Made by a program: the position numbers and the translations under genes
Origin: Clostridiales bacterium
GTDB taxonomy: Bacteria; Bacillota; Clostridia; Oscillospirales; RGIG5299
Direction: 5' to 3'
Length of the DNA: 34,745 bases
Assembly (NCBI GenBank): GCA_016281405.1
Contig: JAEEIO010000160.1
Coordinates: 1 to 34,745 of the forward strand
Notes under the pieces: model-generated
Database searches by the model: none
What the model was told of the DNA's origin: nothing
What the model saw: the letters and a program-made list of their open reading frames with translations, nothing else
Shown here: positions 17,030-26,883 of the stretch, piece after piece
Position numbering within the stretch: the stretch's first letter is position 1
How the letters are laid out: each line of letters opens with the position of its first letter

Positions 17030-18124
17030 TCAACCGAGGAGGGCTTTTACGTTGTCGACTATTATATCGAGCGCGTCGGGTTTGGCAAGGGTCTTTGCCG
17101 CCTTCGCCATCGACGCGAGGCCGTTTTTGCTTCCGAATATGCTTTTCAAGGCCTCGGACAGCGTTTCGGCGCTGAAATCGTCCTCTTTTATAAGAAGGGC
17201 GGCGCCCGCGTCGGAAAAGGCCTTGGCGTTGTAATACTGATGGTCGTCGGTGACGTTGGGGGACGGGACGAGTATCGAAGGAAGTCCCGTTACGGCTATC
17301 TCGGCAAGCGTTATGGCGCCGCTTCGCGCTATGACGAGGTCGGCGGCGGCCATGATGTCGGGGACGTTTTCGGCGTAAGGGACTATGGTTATATTGTCGG
17401 GGAGGACGAAACCGCGGTTTTTGATCTCGTCTTTTATCTCGTCGTAATACTGTGTGCCCGTCGATAGAATTATATTATAGGCAAGGCGGTTTTCCTCGGA
17501 GGCTAAGAAATCGACCATTGAGAAGTTTATCTTCCCCGCTCCCTGCGAGCCGCCCGAGACGTAGATAAGCGGGCGGGCGTCCACAAGAAGCTCGCGGCGG
17601 CAGACCTCGCGGTCGCGGTTTTGGAAGTCGCTTCTCACGGGGTTTCCGCTTATTATTATCTTTTTCGCCGCGGCGGTATTGGCGTTTCTGTCGAAGCTCA
17701 AAAAGAGTAAGTCGGCTTTTTTGGAGACGATGCGGGTCGCCATGCCGAGAAAGGCGTTCTGTTCGTGGACGGCCGTCTTTATGCCGAGCTGCTGGGCGGC
17801 AAGGACGGTGGGCGCACTTATGTAGCCGCCGGTGCCTACGACTATGTCGGGATTGAACTCTTTTATTATCTTTTTAGCTTTAGAGACGGCGTTAAGAAGT
17901 CTCGCCGCGCTTTTTACGTTTTTTATGAGGTTTTTACGGTAGAAGACGCCCGAGCGGATAAACCTTATCTCGTAGCCCGCGTCGGGCACGAGTTTGGCCT
18001 CGAGCCTGTTTTGCTGACCGACGAACATTATCTCGGCGCCGTAACGGTCCCGAAGCGCGTCGGCAATCGCTATCGCGGGATAGACGTGGCCGCCCGTGCC
18101 GCCGGCCGCCATTATGACCTTCAC
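17030..18124 (-). CDS. murG: UDP-GlcNAc--MurNAc-(pentapeptide) pyrophosphoryl-undecaprenol GlcNAc transferase
   Basis: MKVIMAAGGTGGHVYPAIAIADAL, VVGTGGYISAPTVLAAQ, ARSGAITLAEI. Confidence 0.97.
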   Translation of the reverse strand: MKVIMAAGGTGGHVYPAIAIADALRDRYGAEIMFVGQQNRLEAKLVPDAGYEIRFIRSGVFYRKNLIKNVKSAARLLNAVSKAKKIIKEFNPDIVVGTGGYISAPTVLAAQQLGIKTAVHEQNAFLGMATRIVSKKADLLFLSFDRNANTAAAKKIIISGNPVRSDFQNRDREVCRRELLVDARPLIYVSGGSQGAGKINFSMVDFLASEENRLAYNIILSTGTQYYDEIKDEIKNRGFVLPDNITIVPYAENVPDIMAAADLVIARSGAITLAEIAVTGLPSILVPSPNVTDDHQYYNAKAFSDAGAALLIKEDDFSAETLSEALKSIFGSKNGLASMAKAAKTLAKPDALDIIVDNVKALLG

Positions 18125-18134
18125 AAAATCACCC

Positions 18135-19355
18135 TCATTTTTTGACGAGTCTTGAATATCTCGAAACGGAGAGGACTATTCCCATTTCGAAGAGGAGTAT
18201 TAAGATCGAGGTGCCGCCGTAGCTGAAGAACGGCAGCGAAATGCCCGTGTTCGGCAGAGTGTTGGTGACGACGGCGATGTTGAGCGCGGTCTGTATCGCC
18301 ACCCTCGTTATTATGCCCGTGACGAGGAAAAAGCCGAATTTGTCGGGCGCCGAAAGGGCTATTTTATAGCCTCTGTATATCAGTATAACAAATAACGCGA
18401 TAATAATCAAGGCTCCGACGAAGCCGAGCTCCTCGCAGACTATGGCGAAGATAAAGTCGTTTTGCGGCTCGGGGATATAGAGGTATTTCTGACGGGAGCG
18501 TCCAAGGCCGAGTCCGAAGAGGCCTCCCGAGCCGATGGCGTAAAGGCCCTGAATAGTCTGGAAGCCGTCACCGAGGGGATCGGAGAAGGGGTCTAACCAG
18601 ATCTTGAGGCGGTCGGTCATATAGTTCCCTCTTTTGAGGAGGAACAAAACGCCCGCGCCGACGCCCGCGAGTCCGACGGGAAGCAGTATGCGAAGCCGCG
18701 TGCCCGCCACTATCATGAGCACGACGCCGACGGACGCTATCAGTATGGCGCCCGAAAGGTGCGGCTCTATGAGGGTGAGGACGGCGGGGACGCCGATTAT
18801 GCCCATAGGTATGACGAAGCCGTATAAAAAGGTCTTCATCTTGTTGTAGTTGACGGACATATAGAGGGACAGCGCCATGATAGTCCCGAGTTTTGCCACC
18901 TCGGAGGGTTGGACCGTTATGCCGAAGACGACTATCCAGCGGTTGACGTCGCCTCTTCCGACGAAGAGGGCGACTATGAGAAGGCCTATCGATACGACGT
19001 AGAAAACGTAGGCGAAAAGTCGGAGGACGTTATAGTTTATATGCGAGACGACGAACATCGCGACAAGTCCGATGCCCGCGAAAATAAGCTGGCGTTTGAT
19101 ATAGTAGTAGCTGTCGCCGTCGTTTCTGTAAAAGCCCCAGACGAAGCTCGCCGAGAAGACCATGACGAGTCCGACGGCAAGGAGCGTCAGTACGAGGACG
19201 AGGAAAAGGGTGTCTAAAGGAAGGCCGCGGGAGAATAACTTCATTGCCGAGGGGGTCTTGCCTACGTTCGCCTTGGCGTCCATCTCGGCGACGGTCTTCT
19301 TCTCTTCCCCGGGGGTGACCTCGGTGAGAGTATCTGTCTGTTCATTATTTTTCAT
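18135..19355 (-). CDS. ftsW: SEDS-family peptidoglycan polymerase FtsW/SpoVE
   Basis: VMVFSASFVWG, GRGDVNRWIVVFGITVQPSEVAKLG, PEPQNDFIFAIVCEELGFVGA, NTLPNTGISLPFFSYGGTSIL. Confidence 0.94.
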   Translation of the reverse strand: MKNNEQTDTLTEVTPGEEKKTVAEMDAKANVGKTPSAMKLFSRGLPLDTLFLVLVLTLLAVGLVMVFSASFVWGFYRNDGDSYYYIKRQLIFAGIGLVAMFVVSHINYNVLRLFAYVFYVVSIGLLIVALFVGRGDVNRWIVVFGITVQPSEVAKLGTIMALSLYMSVNYNKMKTFLYGFVIPMGIIGVPAVLTLIEPHLSGAILIASVGVVLMIVAGTRLRILLPVGLAGVGAGVLFLLKRGNYMTDRLKIWLDPFSDPLGDGFQTIQGLYAIGSGGLFGLGLGRSRQKYLYIPEPQNDFIFAIVCEELGFVGALIIIALFVILIYRGYKIALSAPDKFGFFLVTGIITRVAIQTALNIAVVTNTLPNTGISLPFFSYGGTSILILLFEMGIVLSVSRYSRLVKK

Positions 19356-19387
19356 AACGGCCCTCCTTTCTTGTAATTTGCGTCAAA

Positions 19388-20371
19388 TCAGGTCCCGAAC
19401 ATCAAAAACGCGAGGAGAGAGGCGAAAAAGGTTATGACGGTGAATACCACCACTATTTTGTTCTCTTTCCAGCCGCATAATTCGAAATGGTGGTGAATCG
19501 GCGACATTTTGAAAAGTCTTTTGCCGTGGGATATTTTATAGTAGCCGACCTGAAGAAGAACGGAGACGCTCTCGAAGACCATCATGATACCCGCCAAAAA
19601 GACGAGCATCATAAGGTTAAGCGTGACGCCCGAGAGGACGAATACGGCGCCTAAAAAGAGCGAGCCGGTGTCGCCCATGAAGACCCTGGCGGGATTCATG
19701 TTGAAAATGAGGAAAGCGAGGGTGCCGCCTATCGCGGCCGTTAGCATCGTCGCCATATCGTCGGCGGCAAAGGAAAGGGCGCAAAGGGTCATGGCGGTGA
19801 GGGCGGGTATGGATTCGGCGGCAAGCAGGCCGTCGATGCCGTCGGCGATGTTGAAGCTGTTATTTATGAAGACTATGGCGATTATCGTTATCGGATAGTA
19901 GAAAAAGCCGAGGTCCCAGGTGGCTTGCGTGAAAGGAAGGGATATTTCGGTCGAGGTATAGCCCGAGACGGACATATAGACGACAAAGGCGGCCGCGAAA
20001 AGGAACTGAAGGAGGAATTTCTGTAAGACCGTAAGTCCCTGATTTCTCTTTTTGAATATCTTTATGAAATCGTCGGCAAAGCCTATGGCTCCGAAGCAGA
20101 CTGCGCCCACCATGACGGCTACGACGCGGTAGTCGCCGTTTATGGTCTCGTTCATGGCAAAGCACAGCGTGGCGACTACGTAGGCGAGAATAAAGACTAT
20201 TCCGCCCATTGTGGGCGTTCCCTTCTTCTTCTCGTGCCACTTGGGGCCTTCCTCGAGTATCGTCTGTCCGAACTTAAGCTTGCGGAGCATCGGTATAACG
20301 AGAGGGAGAAGGATCACCGTTATACCGAAGGAGAGAAGAAGCGCGAACATGACTAAAAGCATTCCCGACAT
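19388..20371 (-). CDS. mraY: Phospho-N-acetylmuramoyl-pentapeptide-transferase
   Basis: KKKGTPTMGGIVFI, NIADGIDGLLA, VFMGDTGSLFLGA, SPIHHHFELCGWKENKIV. Confidence 0.97.
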   Translation of the reverse strand: MSGMLLVMFALLLSFGITVILLPLVIPMLRKLKFGQTILEEGPKWHEKKKGTPTMGGIVFILAYVVATLCFAMNETINGDYRVVAVMVGAVCFGAIGFADDFIKIFKKRNQGLTVLQKFLLQFLFAAAFVVYMSVSGYTSTEISLPFTQATWDLGFFYYPITIIAIVFINNSFNIADGIDGLLAAESIPALTAMTLCALSFAADDMATMLTAAIGGTLAFLIFNMNPARVFMGDTGSLFLGAVFVLSGVTLNLMMLVFLAGIMMVFESVSVLLQVGYYKISHGKRLFKMSPIHHHFELCGWKENKIVVVFTVITFFASLLAFLMFGT

Positions 20372-21784
20372 TTATTTTTTCCATCCTTCCTTAAAAGCGG
20401 CGAGACAGTCTTCGGCGCGCATTCCGCGGCTTGCCTTGAATAAGACCGCTCCGCCTCTTTTCATAGAGTCTATAACGTCTATTACGGCGGCGTTCTTATC
20501 GGCGTAATGGCGGGAGACGCCTTTCTTTACGCTGTTTGCGCCGTCGGATATATATTTGCCGTTTTCGCCGTAGCATATCACCGCGTCGAAGACCTTCGCC
20601 GCGGCGGCGCCGACGTCGAAATGGTATTTCGGGCTGTCGGGGCCGAGCTCGAGCATATCGCCGAGCAGCGCGACTTTAGGGCTTTCGGGGCGCTCCGACA
20701 TGACGTCGAAGGCGGCCTTCATGCTCGAGGGGCTGGCGTTGTAGCAGTCCTCCATTATCGTCACGCCCTCGAAGGAGAAGATGCTCTGGCGCATTTTTTC
20801 GTTTTTATAGGAGGCGAGGCCCTTTATTATCTCGTCGGTCTCGAGGCCGCAAAGATAACCCGCGACGACGGCGGCGAGGGCGTTTAAGACGTTGTGATTG
20901 CCGAAAGCCGATATTTTCGCGTCGAAGCTGCCGTAGGGGGTGACGACCCTGAAGGCCGTGCCGTCTTCAAGACGGCGGACGTTTTCGGCGCGGTATGCCG
21001 CGGCCTTGTTCTCGATGCCGTAAAGGATCACGGGGTGGGAGAGCGTTCCCGAGGCGGGGTAAAGCATATCGTCGTCGGCGTTTAGGACCATGGTGCCGTC
21101 GGCGCCGAGGCCGTTTTCTATCTCAAGTTTGGCTTTGAGGATGTTTTTACGGCTTCCGAGCGCCTCTATGTGGCTGACGCCGATATTTGTGATCACGGCG
21201 ACGCCGGGACGGGCAATGCGGGTGAGGTAGTCTATCTCTCCCGCGGCGTCCATCCCCATTTCGAGAACGGCGGCGCCTTTTTTGGAGTCCATATTGAGGA
21301 GCGAGAGCGGGAGACCCGTTTCGCTGTTGAAATTGCCTTCGCTTTTCAGGACGTCGTAGCGCGCCGAGAGGACGGCGTAAATCATCTCTTTGGTCGTAGT
21401 CTTGCCGACGCTACCCGTCACGCCGACGAAGGGGCATTCGAAGCGTTTTCTGTAGGCGAGCGCCAAGGCGCCGAGGGCGCGTTCGGAGGAAATGACCTCT
21501 ATGAAGGCCGCCTTTTCGGCTTCGGGAGACAGCGAAAGGGCGCCGTAGGGGCGTTCGATGACTATCACCGAAGCGCCGTTTGCGACGGCGGAGTCAATAA
21601 AGCCGTGGCCGTCGTTTTGCGGCCCTTTTACGGCGAAGAAAATCCAGTCTTTTTTAATTCTGCGGGAGTCGACGTCGGCGCCGACGCATTCGGTTAAGGC
21701 GTCGCCGTGGACAAGCCGTCCGCCCGTCATGCGCGCTACATCGGCGGCAGTAAGTTTTTCCATTTGGAGTTCATTTCCTTTCAT
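20372..21784 (-). CDS. murF: UDP-N-acetylmuramoyl-tripeptide--D-alanyl-D-alanine ligase
   Basis: GVTGSVGKTTTKEMIYAVL, LEMGMDAAGEIDYL, MEDCYNASPSSMKAA. Start may be the internal ATG giving MEKLTAADVARM. Confidence 0.95.
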   Translation of the reverse strand: MKGNELQMEKLTAADVARMTGGRLVHGDALTECVGADVDSRRIKKDWIFFAVKGPQNDGHGFIDSAVANGASVIVIERPYGALSLSPEAEKAAFIEVISSERALGALALAYRKRFECPFVGVTGSVGKTTTKEMIYAVLSARYDVLKSEGNFNSETGLPLSLLNMDSKKGAAVLEMGMDAAGEIDYLTRIARPGVAVITNIGVSHIEALGSRKNILKAKLEIENGLGADGTMVLNADDDMLYPASGTLSHPVILYGIENKAAAYRAENVRRLEDGTAFRVVTPYGSFDAKISAFGNHNVLNALAAVVAGYLCGLETDEIIKGLASYKNEKMRQSIFSFEGVTIMEDCYNASPSSMKAAFDVMSERPESPKVALLGDMLELGPDSPKYHFDVGAAAAKVFDAVICYGENGKYISDGANSVKKGVSRHYADKNAAVIDVIDSMKRGGAVLFKASRGMRAEDCLAAFKEGWKK

Positions 21785-21799
21785 GTCGAAAGCGGCGGG

Positions 21800-23242
21800 T
21801 CAGATATACTCTTTGAGTATTTCGCGCTCGTCGAAATCGACGACTCTGTCTTTCAAAATCTGGTAGGTCTCGTGTCCCTTGCCCGCAAGGAGCACGATAT
21901 CGCCTTTCGAGGCGTTCGAGAGGGCGGTTTTTATTGCAGTCCGCCTGTCTTCTATAATGAGAATCGGAGCGCGGGAAAAGGCGGCGCCCGAGGCTATCTC
22001 GTCTATTATGGCGTAGGGGTCTTCGGTGCGGGGGTTGTCAGACGTGATGACGACGAGGTCGGAGAGCCTTGCGGCGATCTCGCCCATTATGGGGCGTTTG
22101 GTTTTGTCGCGGTCGCCGCCGCAACCGAAAACGGTGACGAGTTTTCCCCTGCCCTTTACGTCGCGGAGGGCGACGAGGACTTTTTCGAGTCCGTCGGGAG
22201 TGTGGGCGTAATCAATGACGACGGTAACGCCGTCTTTGGTCTCTATACGTTCCATGCGCCCCTTAATGCCGCCCGCAGTAGCTATATAATCGGAGGCTTT
22301 GTCGAAGGGGACGCCCGAAAGGACGGCAAGCGAGACGGCAGTAAGGGCGTTATAGACCGAAAAGCGGCCGGGGATGTTAATTTCGGTTTCGCGTTCACGT
22401 CCGTCATAGCAAAGTGTAAAAACGGTCTTTTCGCGGCTCTGGCGGAGGTTTTTGGCGCGGATATCGCAGTTTTGGGAGGATATTCCATAGGAAAGGTTTT
22501 TACCTTTACATACTGACGAGGCCTCTTTAAAGGCGTCGGCGTAAGCGTCGTCGGCGTTATAGGCGAAGTTTTCGCATAACGGGACGAGCAGGAGCTTTGC
22601 GGCGAGGTAATTATCCATATTGCCGTGGTAATCGAGATGGTCGCGGGTGAGGTTGGTCACGGCGCCGCTTTGAAAGTTTACGGCCGATACCCTTTTCTGA
22701 ACGAGTGAGTGGGAGGAGACCTCCATACAGACGTCGGAAAGACGGTTTTTACGCATTTTATCGAGCAGTCCGTAAAGCTCGTCGGGCGGCGGCGTGGTTC
22801 GGGCCGAGGCGACGGCGTCGTCGCCCGTCATATTGGCGACGGTGCCTATAATACCCGCCCGCCGACCGCATTTTTCGAGGATATGCCGTAAGAGAAAGGT
22901 GACGGTGGTCTTGCCGTTTGTCCCCGTCACGCCGTGGATCCGGAGCGATGAGGCTGGGTCGCCGTAATAGTTTCGCCAGATTATCGAACGGGCCGCGGCG
23001 GCGTCCTTTACGGCTATGTCGCCGTCTTCCGTGTCGCCGTCGGCGACTATGAGGCTTCCTTTTTCTCTCGCTTCGCGGGTATAGCGGCCGTCTTTGTTGC
23101 TTAAAACGTCAAGCGATATAAATAACGTCTTTTCGCCTGCGTCCTTCGAGGACGCGACTACTTTTTCCACTTCCCTGTCGCCGTCAAAGCGGGACAGAAC
23201 TTCGACATCCTTCAAAAGCGCTGAAAGCTTCATAGGATGCAC
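21800..23242 (-). CDS. murE: UDP-N-acetylmuramoyl-L-alanyl-D-glutamate--2,6-diaminopimelate ligase
   Basis: GVTGTNGKTTVTFLLRHIL, VCMEVSSHSLVQKRV, DYAHTPDGLE, FGCGGDRDKTKRPIMG, DNPRTEDP (DNPR motif, typical of meso-DAP-adding MurE). Confidence 0.96.
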   Translation of the reverse strand: MHPMKLSALLKDVEVLSRFDGDREVEKVVASSKDAGEKTLFISLDVLSNKDGRYTREAREKGSLIVADGDTEDGDIAVKDAAAARSIIWRNYYGDPASSLRIHGVTGTNGKTTVTFLLRHILEKCGRRAGIIGTVANMTGDDAVASARTTPPPDELYGLLDKMRKNRLSDVCMEVSSHSLVQKRVSAVNFQSGAVTNLTRDHLDYHGNMDNYLAAKLLLVPLCENFAYNADDAYADAFKEASSVCKGKNLSYGISSQNCDIRAKNLRQSREKTVFTLCYDGRERETEINIPGRFSVYNALTAVSLAVLSGVPFDKASDYIATAGGIKGRMERIETKDGVTVVIDYAHTPDGLEKVLVALRDVKGRGKLVTVFGCGGDRDKTKRPIMGEIAARLSDLVVITSDNPRTEDPYAIIDEIASGAAFSRAPILIIEDRRTAIKTALSNASKGDIVLLAGKGHETYQILKDRVVDFDEREILKEYI

Positions 23243-23250
23243 CCCGTTAT

Positions 23251-25470
23251 TTAATCGAATACGTTGTTGTAATCGTCTGTCGGATAGTAAAGCTCGAGCG
23301 TGACGAGGTCGCCCGCCGGTCGGAATTCGCCCGCCGCCGGCTCTTCGGCGACGACGATGACGTCCTTTAAGTCTTTATAGTCCTCTTTCAGTTTGATATT
23401 GAAGCCCTTGGCGTTAAGAAGCTTTCTCGCCTCGTCGAGCGATTTGCCTATGACGTCGGGTATTTCGACGGCTTTTATCGAGTCGACGGTGTCGGTGTAG
23501 AGGTTTACGACGGTGCCGGGGAGGACCTTTTCGCCCTTCTTGGGAAGCTGATATTTGATCTTTTCGCCGGTGCCGACGACTTTGACGGCAAGGCCCGCGT
23601 CGGAGACGGCCTTTTTGGCGTCGGCCGTATTCTGTCCGACGTAGTTGGCGACTGTTATCTTTTTGGTCGCGACCTCGCGGTTGGGCTCGAGGCCGAGGTA
23701 CGGCAGTATGGCGGTCAGCATGTCGCGGTTAAGTCTTGTGGCGGAGCTGTAGTAGTTTACGGCGACGTTGGGCTCTATCGACTCGTCGAAGACCGACAGG
23801 ACGGCTATTTCGGGGTCGTCGGCGGGCGCGATGCTTAAGAAAGACGTGACGTAGAGCCAGACGTTTCCGTCCTTGTCTCTTTTATCGAGTTTTTCACTGG
23901 TGCCCGACTTACCCGCTATGAGATAACCCGAGACGCGGGCGTTTGTGCCCGTGCCGTCCTCGACGACGCCGACCATCATTTCGAGCACCTGCTCGGCCGT
24001 CTCTTTGCTTACTATCTGCTTGACCTCCGTCGTGCCGAAGCTGTCGACGAGACTTCCGTCGGAGGCGGTTATCTCCTTCACGACGTGCGGCTTTACCATC
24101 ATGCCGCCGTTTGCGTAGGAGGAGACTATCTGAAGCATCTGTATCATCGACACCTTGAATTGCTGGCCGAAAGAGGAGGTCGCGATTTCGGTGGCGTTAT
24201 AGTTGGATCTGGTGAAGAAGAAGCCCGCTTCCTCGGAGGGAAGGTCTATGCCCGTCTTGCTGCCGATGCCGAGGCTCTTTATGAAGGAGAACATATTGTC
24301 GCCGCCTATCATTTCGGCGATGGTCATAAAACTCGGGTTGCAGGAGTAGGCAAGCGCGCCCGCGAAGGTCAGTCTGCCGTGGCCCGAGCGTTTGGCGCAG
24401 CGTATTCTGACGCCCGCGACGACGTGGTAACCGGGGCAGTAAAACTCGTGGTCGGGACTGCAGACGTCAAGTTCGAGAGCGAGGGCGGCGGTGACCGTCT
24501 TGAAGACCGAGCCCGGCTCGTATATTTCGGAGACGACCTTGTTCCGCCACATTTCGTAGAGAAGGTCGGTATAGTTGGAGTTATCTTTTTCGAGCCTGGC
24601 GGCGTAAAAGTCGGTGAGGGTGAAGGGTTCGTTCAGGTCGAAGTCGGGCATGGTCGCCATGGCGAGTATCTCGCCCGTTTTGACGTTCATGACGACGCTC
24701 GCGCTGCGGTTTCTCGAGCCGTTTTCGTTCTGATATTCGCGGAGATAATTCTCGACGGTGTATTGGACGACCTGGTCGATCGTGAGGGTGACGTTCTGAC
24801 CGTTGACGGGCTCTATATACATTTCGTTGTCGTAGGGGATCAGGTATTTGCTGCTGCCCGAGGCCCGCGTCGAAATGATGCGTCCCGCGGTGCCGCCCAG
24901 GTAGGCGTCATACTGCGCCTCGACGCCGTAAAGGCCCTGATTGTCGTCGCCGACGAAGCCTAAGACGTGAGAGGCGAGCGAGCCGAAGGGATAGTAGCGC
25001 TTGGGGTCGTCGGTGACGTTGACGCAGTTGGTGAGTTTGTTTTCCTTTATAAAGGCTCTGACCTCGGTGGCGACCGAGGGCTCGATCCTTCTTGCGACGG
25101 CGACGTAGCTGCTCTGGGTCTTTGCGACGGCGTTTTCCATGGTCTCGCGTTTTAAGCCGAGTATTCCGGAGAGGCCGTCTATGACCGTCTCCTTTTCCTC
25201 TTCGGCTATTCTGTTGGGGACTATGTAGACCTTATAGGCGGTCGCAGATTCGGCGAGGACGATGCCGTTACGGTCGTATATGGTGCCGCGGTCGGCGTTG
25301 ACTGTTATGACGGCGGTCTGCTGGTTTATGGCCTGCTGTTCGTAATATTCGTGGTTGATTATCTGAATATTGAAAAGCTGTATCACGAGGACGCCGAAAA
25401 AGAGGAAAAGGATTATTCCGCTCATTATCATCGTGCGTCTTTTTATCGGTTTCGTAACGCCCGCGGACAT
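23251..25470 (-). CDS. Class B penicillin-binding protein with PASTA domains (FtsI/SpoVD type)
   Basis: N-terminal TM, EPGSVFKT (SxxK), SCNPS (SxN), GKSGTSEK (KSGT), two C-terminal PASTA domains (VANYVGQNTADAKKAV; EIPDVIGKSLDEARKLL). Start set to the ATG of MSAGVTKP at 25470 with upstream GAGGGGG; ORF track starts at 25491. Confidence 0.94.
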   Translation of the reverse strand: MSAGVTKPIKRRTMIMSGIILFLFFGVLVIQLFNIQIINHEYYEQQAINQQTAVITVNADRGTIYDRNGIVLAESATAYKVYIVPNRIAEEEKETVIDGLSGILGLKRETMENAVAKTQSSYVAVARRIEPSVATEVRAFIKENKLTNCVNVTDDPKRYYPFGSLASHVLGFVGDDNQGLYGVEAQYDAYLGGTAGRIISTRASGSSKYLIPYDNEMYIEPVNGQNVTLTIDQVVQYTVENYLREYQNENGSRNRSASVVMNVKTGEILAMATMPDFDLNEPFTLTDFYAARLEKDNSNYTDLLYEMWRNKVVSEIYEPGSVFKTVTAALALELDVCSPDHEFYCPGYHVVAGVRIRCAKRSGHGRLTFAGALAYSCNPSFMTIAEMIGGDNMFSFIKSLGIGSKTGIDLPSEEAGFFFTRSNYNATEIATSSFGQQFKVSMIQMLQIVSSYANGGMMVKPHVVKEITASDGSLVDSFGTTEVKQIVSKETAEQVLEMMVGVVEDGTGTNARVSGYLIAGKSGTSEKLDKRDKDGNVWLYVTSFLSIAPADDPEIAVLSVFDESIEPNVAVNYYSSATRLNRDMLTAILPYLGLEPNREVATKKITVANYVGQNTADAKKAVSDAGLAVKVVGTGEKIKYQLPKKGEKVLPGTVVNLYTDTVDSIKAVEIPDVIGKSLDEARKLLNAKGFNIKLKEDYKDLKDVIVVAEEPAAGEFRPAGDLVTLELYYPTDDYNNVFD

Positions 25471-25496
25471 CTTCTTTTCCCCCTCTTTCAAAAGTG

Positions 25497-25521
25497 AAAG
25501 CCAAGCTCTGATCTTGGCTTT
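25497..25521. other. Hairpin between ftsL and the PBP gene
   Basis: AAAGCCAAG (25497-25505) / CTTGGCTTT (25513-25521), 7-nt loop; only a weak U-tract in the minus (operon) direction. Confidence 0.7.
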
Positions 25522-25541
25522 TTATTCATTATAGTATTGTG

Positions 25542-25934
25542 TCAGCTGAAATATGCAAGTATGATCGAAAGGCCCTTCGCGATGGATGAGAGAAATCCGC
25601 CCGTCTCCTCGGAGGCCTGCTCCACCCTGTCTTCCGACGGGATGCTTATGTATTTGATATTCGACGAGTCGGTCTTTACCATGCCGAGCTCCTCGGCCTT
25701 CTTTTCGACGTTGCTTATGTCGGTTATCCTGTTGATCTCGACGTTGAGCCTCACTATCTCGCTCTCAATGAGCTTGGTCTCGTTCTGTATGGTGGTGGCC
25801 TCGAAGGAAAGCTCGTTAAGCTTGGCGTAATTGAATATCGAGACGACTATGAGGAGCGAAACGGCTATTAAGAAGGTGACGAGGCTGGGACGGGCGCGGC
25901 GGGAACGGGTCTTTTCGGTTTTTTTGGTTTTCAC
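25542..25934 (-). CDS. ftsL: FtsL-like / septum formation initiator family protein
   Basis: Short bitopic protein, basic N-terminus, TM LVTFLIAVSLLIVVSIF, coiled-coil region; position between rsmH and PBP. Confidence 0.8.
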   Translation of the reverse strand: MKTKKTEKTRSRRARPSLVTFLIAVSLLIVVSIFNYAKLNELSFEATTIQNETKLIESEIVRLNVEINRITDISNVEKKAEELGMVKTDSSNIKYISIPSEDRVEQASEETGGFLSSIAKGLSIILAYFS

Positions 25935-25949
25935 GGCCGTTTTCTCCTT

Positions 25950-26882
25950 TCACAGTTTCTTTGCGGCGCGAAGTTTGGCGCTTCTTGCGCGAGGGTTTAT
26001 TCTGATTTCGTCTTCCGACGGAAGTATGGGTTTTCTTGTTATAAGTTCGGCTTCGGGCTTTTTGCCGCAGACGCAGACGGGAAAGTCCTTCGGGCAGGTG
26101 CAGCCCTTCATTTTGTCGGCGAAAAAGCGTTTTACCGCTCTGTCCTCGAGCGAGTGGAAGGTTATCACCGCGAGGACGCCGTCTTTTTTGAGCAGTCCGA
26201 ACACGCTTTCGAGGCCTTCCCCGAGTGACGAGAGTTCGCCGTTGACTTCTATTCTTATCGCCTGAAAGCTCCTTTTGGCGGGGTGCTGTTTTTCGGAAAG
26301 GGCGGCTTTAGGCATCGCGTTTTTGATTATTTCGACAAGTTCGAAGGTGGTTTCTATGGGCTTGGTTTTACGGCGTTCGCATATCGCGGCGGCTATCCTT
26401 CTCGAGTAGCGTTCTTCACCGTAGTTGAAAAGTATATCGGCAAGAGCGGTCTCTGAGTAGCCGTTCACGACGTCGCGGGCCGTGAGGGGCGCGGATTTGT
26501 CCATTCTCATGTCGAGAGGGGCGTCGTGCATATAAGAGAAGCCGCGGGAGGCGTTGTCGAGCTGGTAGGAGGAGACGCCGAGGTCGGCTATCGCGCCGTC
26601 GACGCCCTCTATGCCCTGCTCCCTTAACGACGCCGCCGCGTCTTTGAAGTCGGAGCGGATGACCTTTATTCTTTTATCGTTCGCAAAGCGGCTTTCGCAG
26701 ACCTTGACCGCTTCTTCGTCCTTGTCGAAGCAAAAGAGACGCGAGTTTTCAGACATTTTCGAGGCGATGAGGGCGCTGTGGCCGCCGCCGCCCGCCGTCA
26801 GGTCGACGTAGACGCCGTCGCGGTCGAAGTCGAGCGCGCCGACGGTCTCGTTAAGCAAAACGGAAAGGTGTGAAAACTCCAT
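25950..26882 (-). CDS. rsmH: 16S rRNA (cytosine(1402)-N(4))-methyltransferase
   Basis: HLSVLLNETVGAL, VDLTAGGGGHSALIA, ADLGVSSYQLDNASRGFSY, LDMRMD, VITFHSLEDRAVKRFF. Confidence 0.97.
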   Translation of the reverse strand: MEFSHLSVLLNETVGALDFDRDGVYVDLTAGGGGHSALIASKMSENSRLFCFDKDEEAVKVCESRFANDKRIKVIRSDFKDAAASLREQGIEGVDGAIADLGVSSYQLDNASRGFSYMHDAPLDMRMDKSAPLTARDVVNGYSETALADILFNYGEERYSRRIAAAICERRKTKPIETTFELVEIIKNAMPKAALSEKQHPAKRSFQAIRIEVNGELSSLGEGLESVFGLLKKDGVLAVITFHSLEDRAVKRFFADKMKGCTCPKDFPVCVCGKKPEAELITRKPILPSEDEIRINPRARSAKLRAAKKL

Positions 26883-26883
26883 T

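Noticed and set aside
24085-24963. 292-aa plus-strand ORF opposite the PBP gene
   Set aside because: Shadow ORF inside a conserved class B PBP; no independent support.
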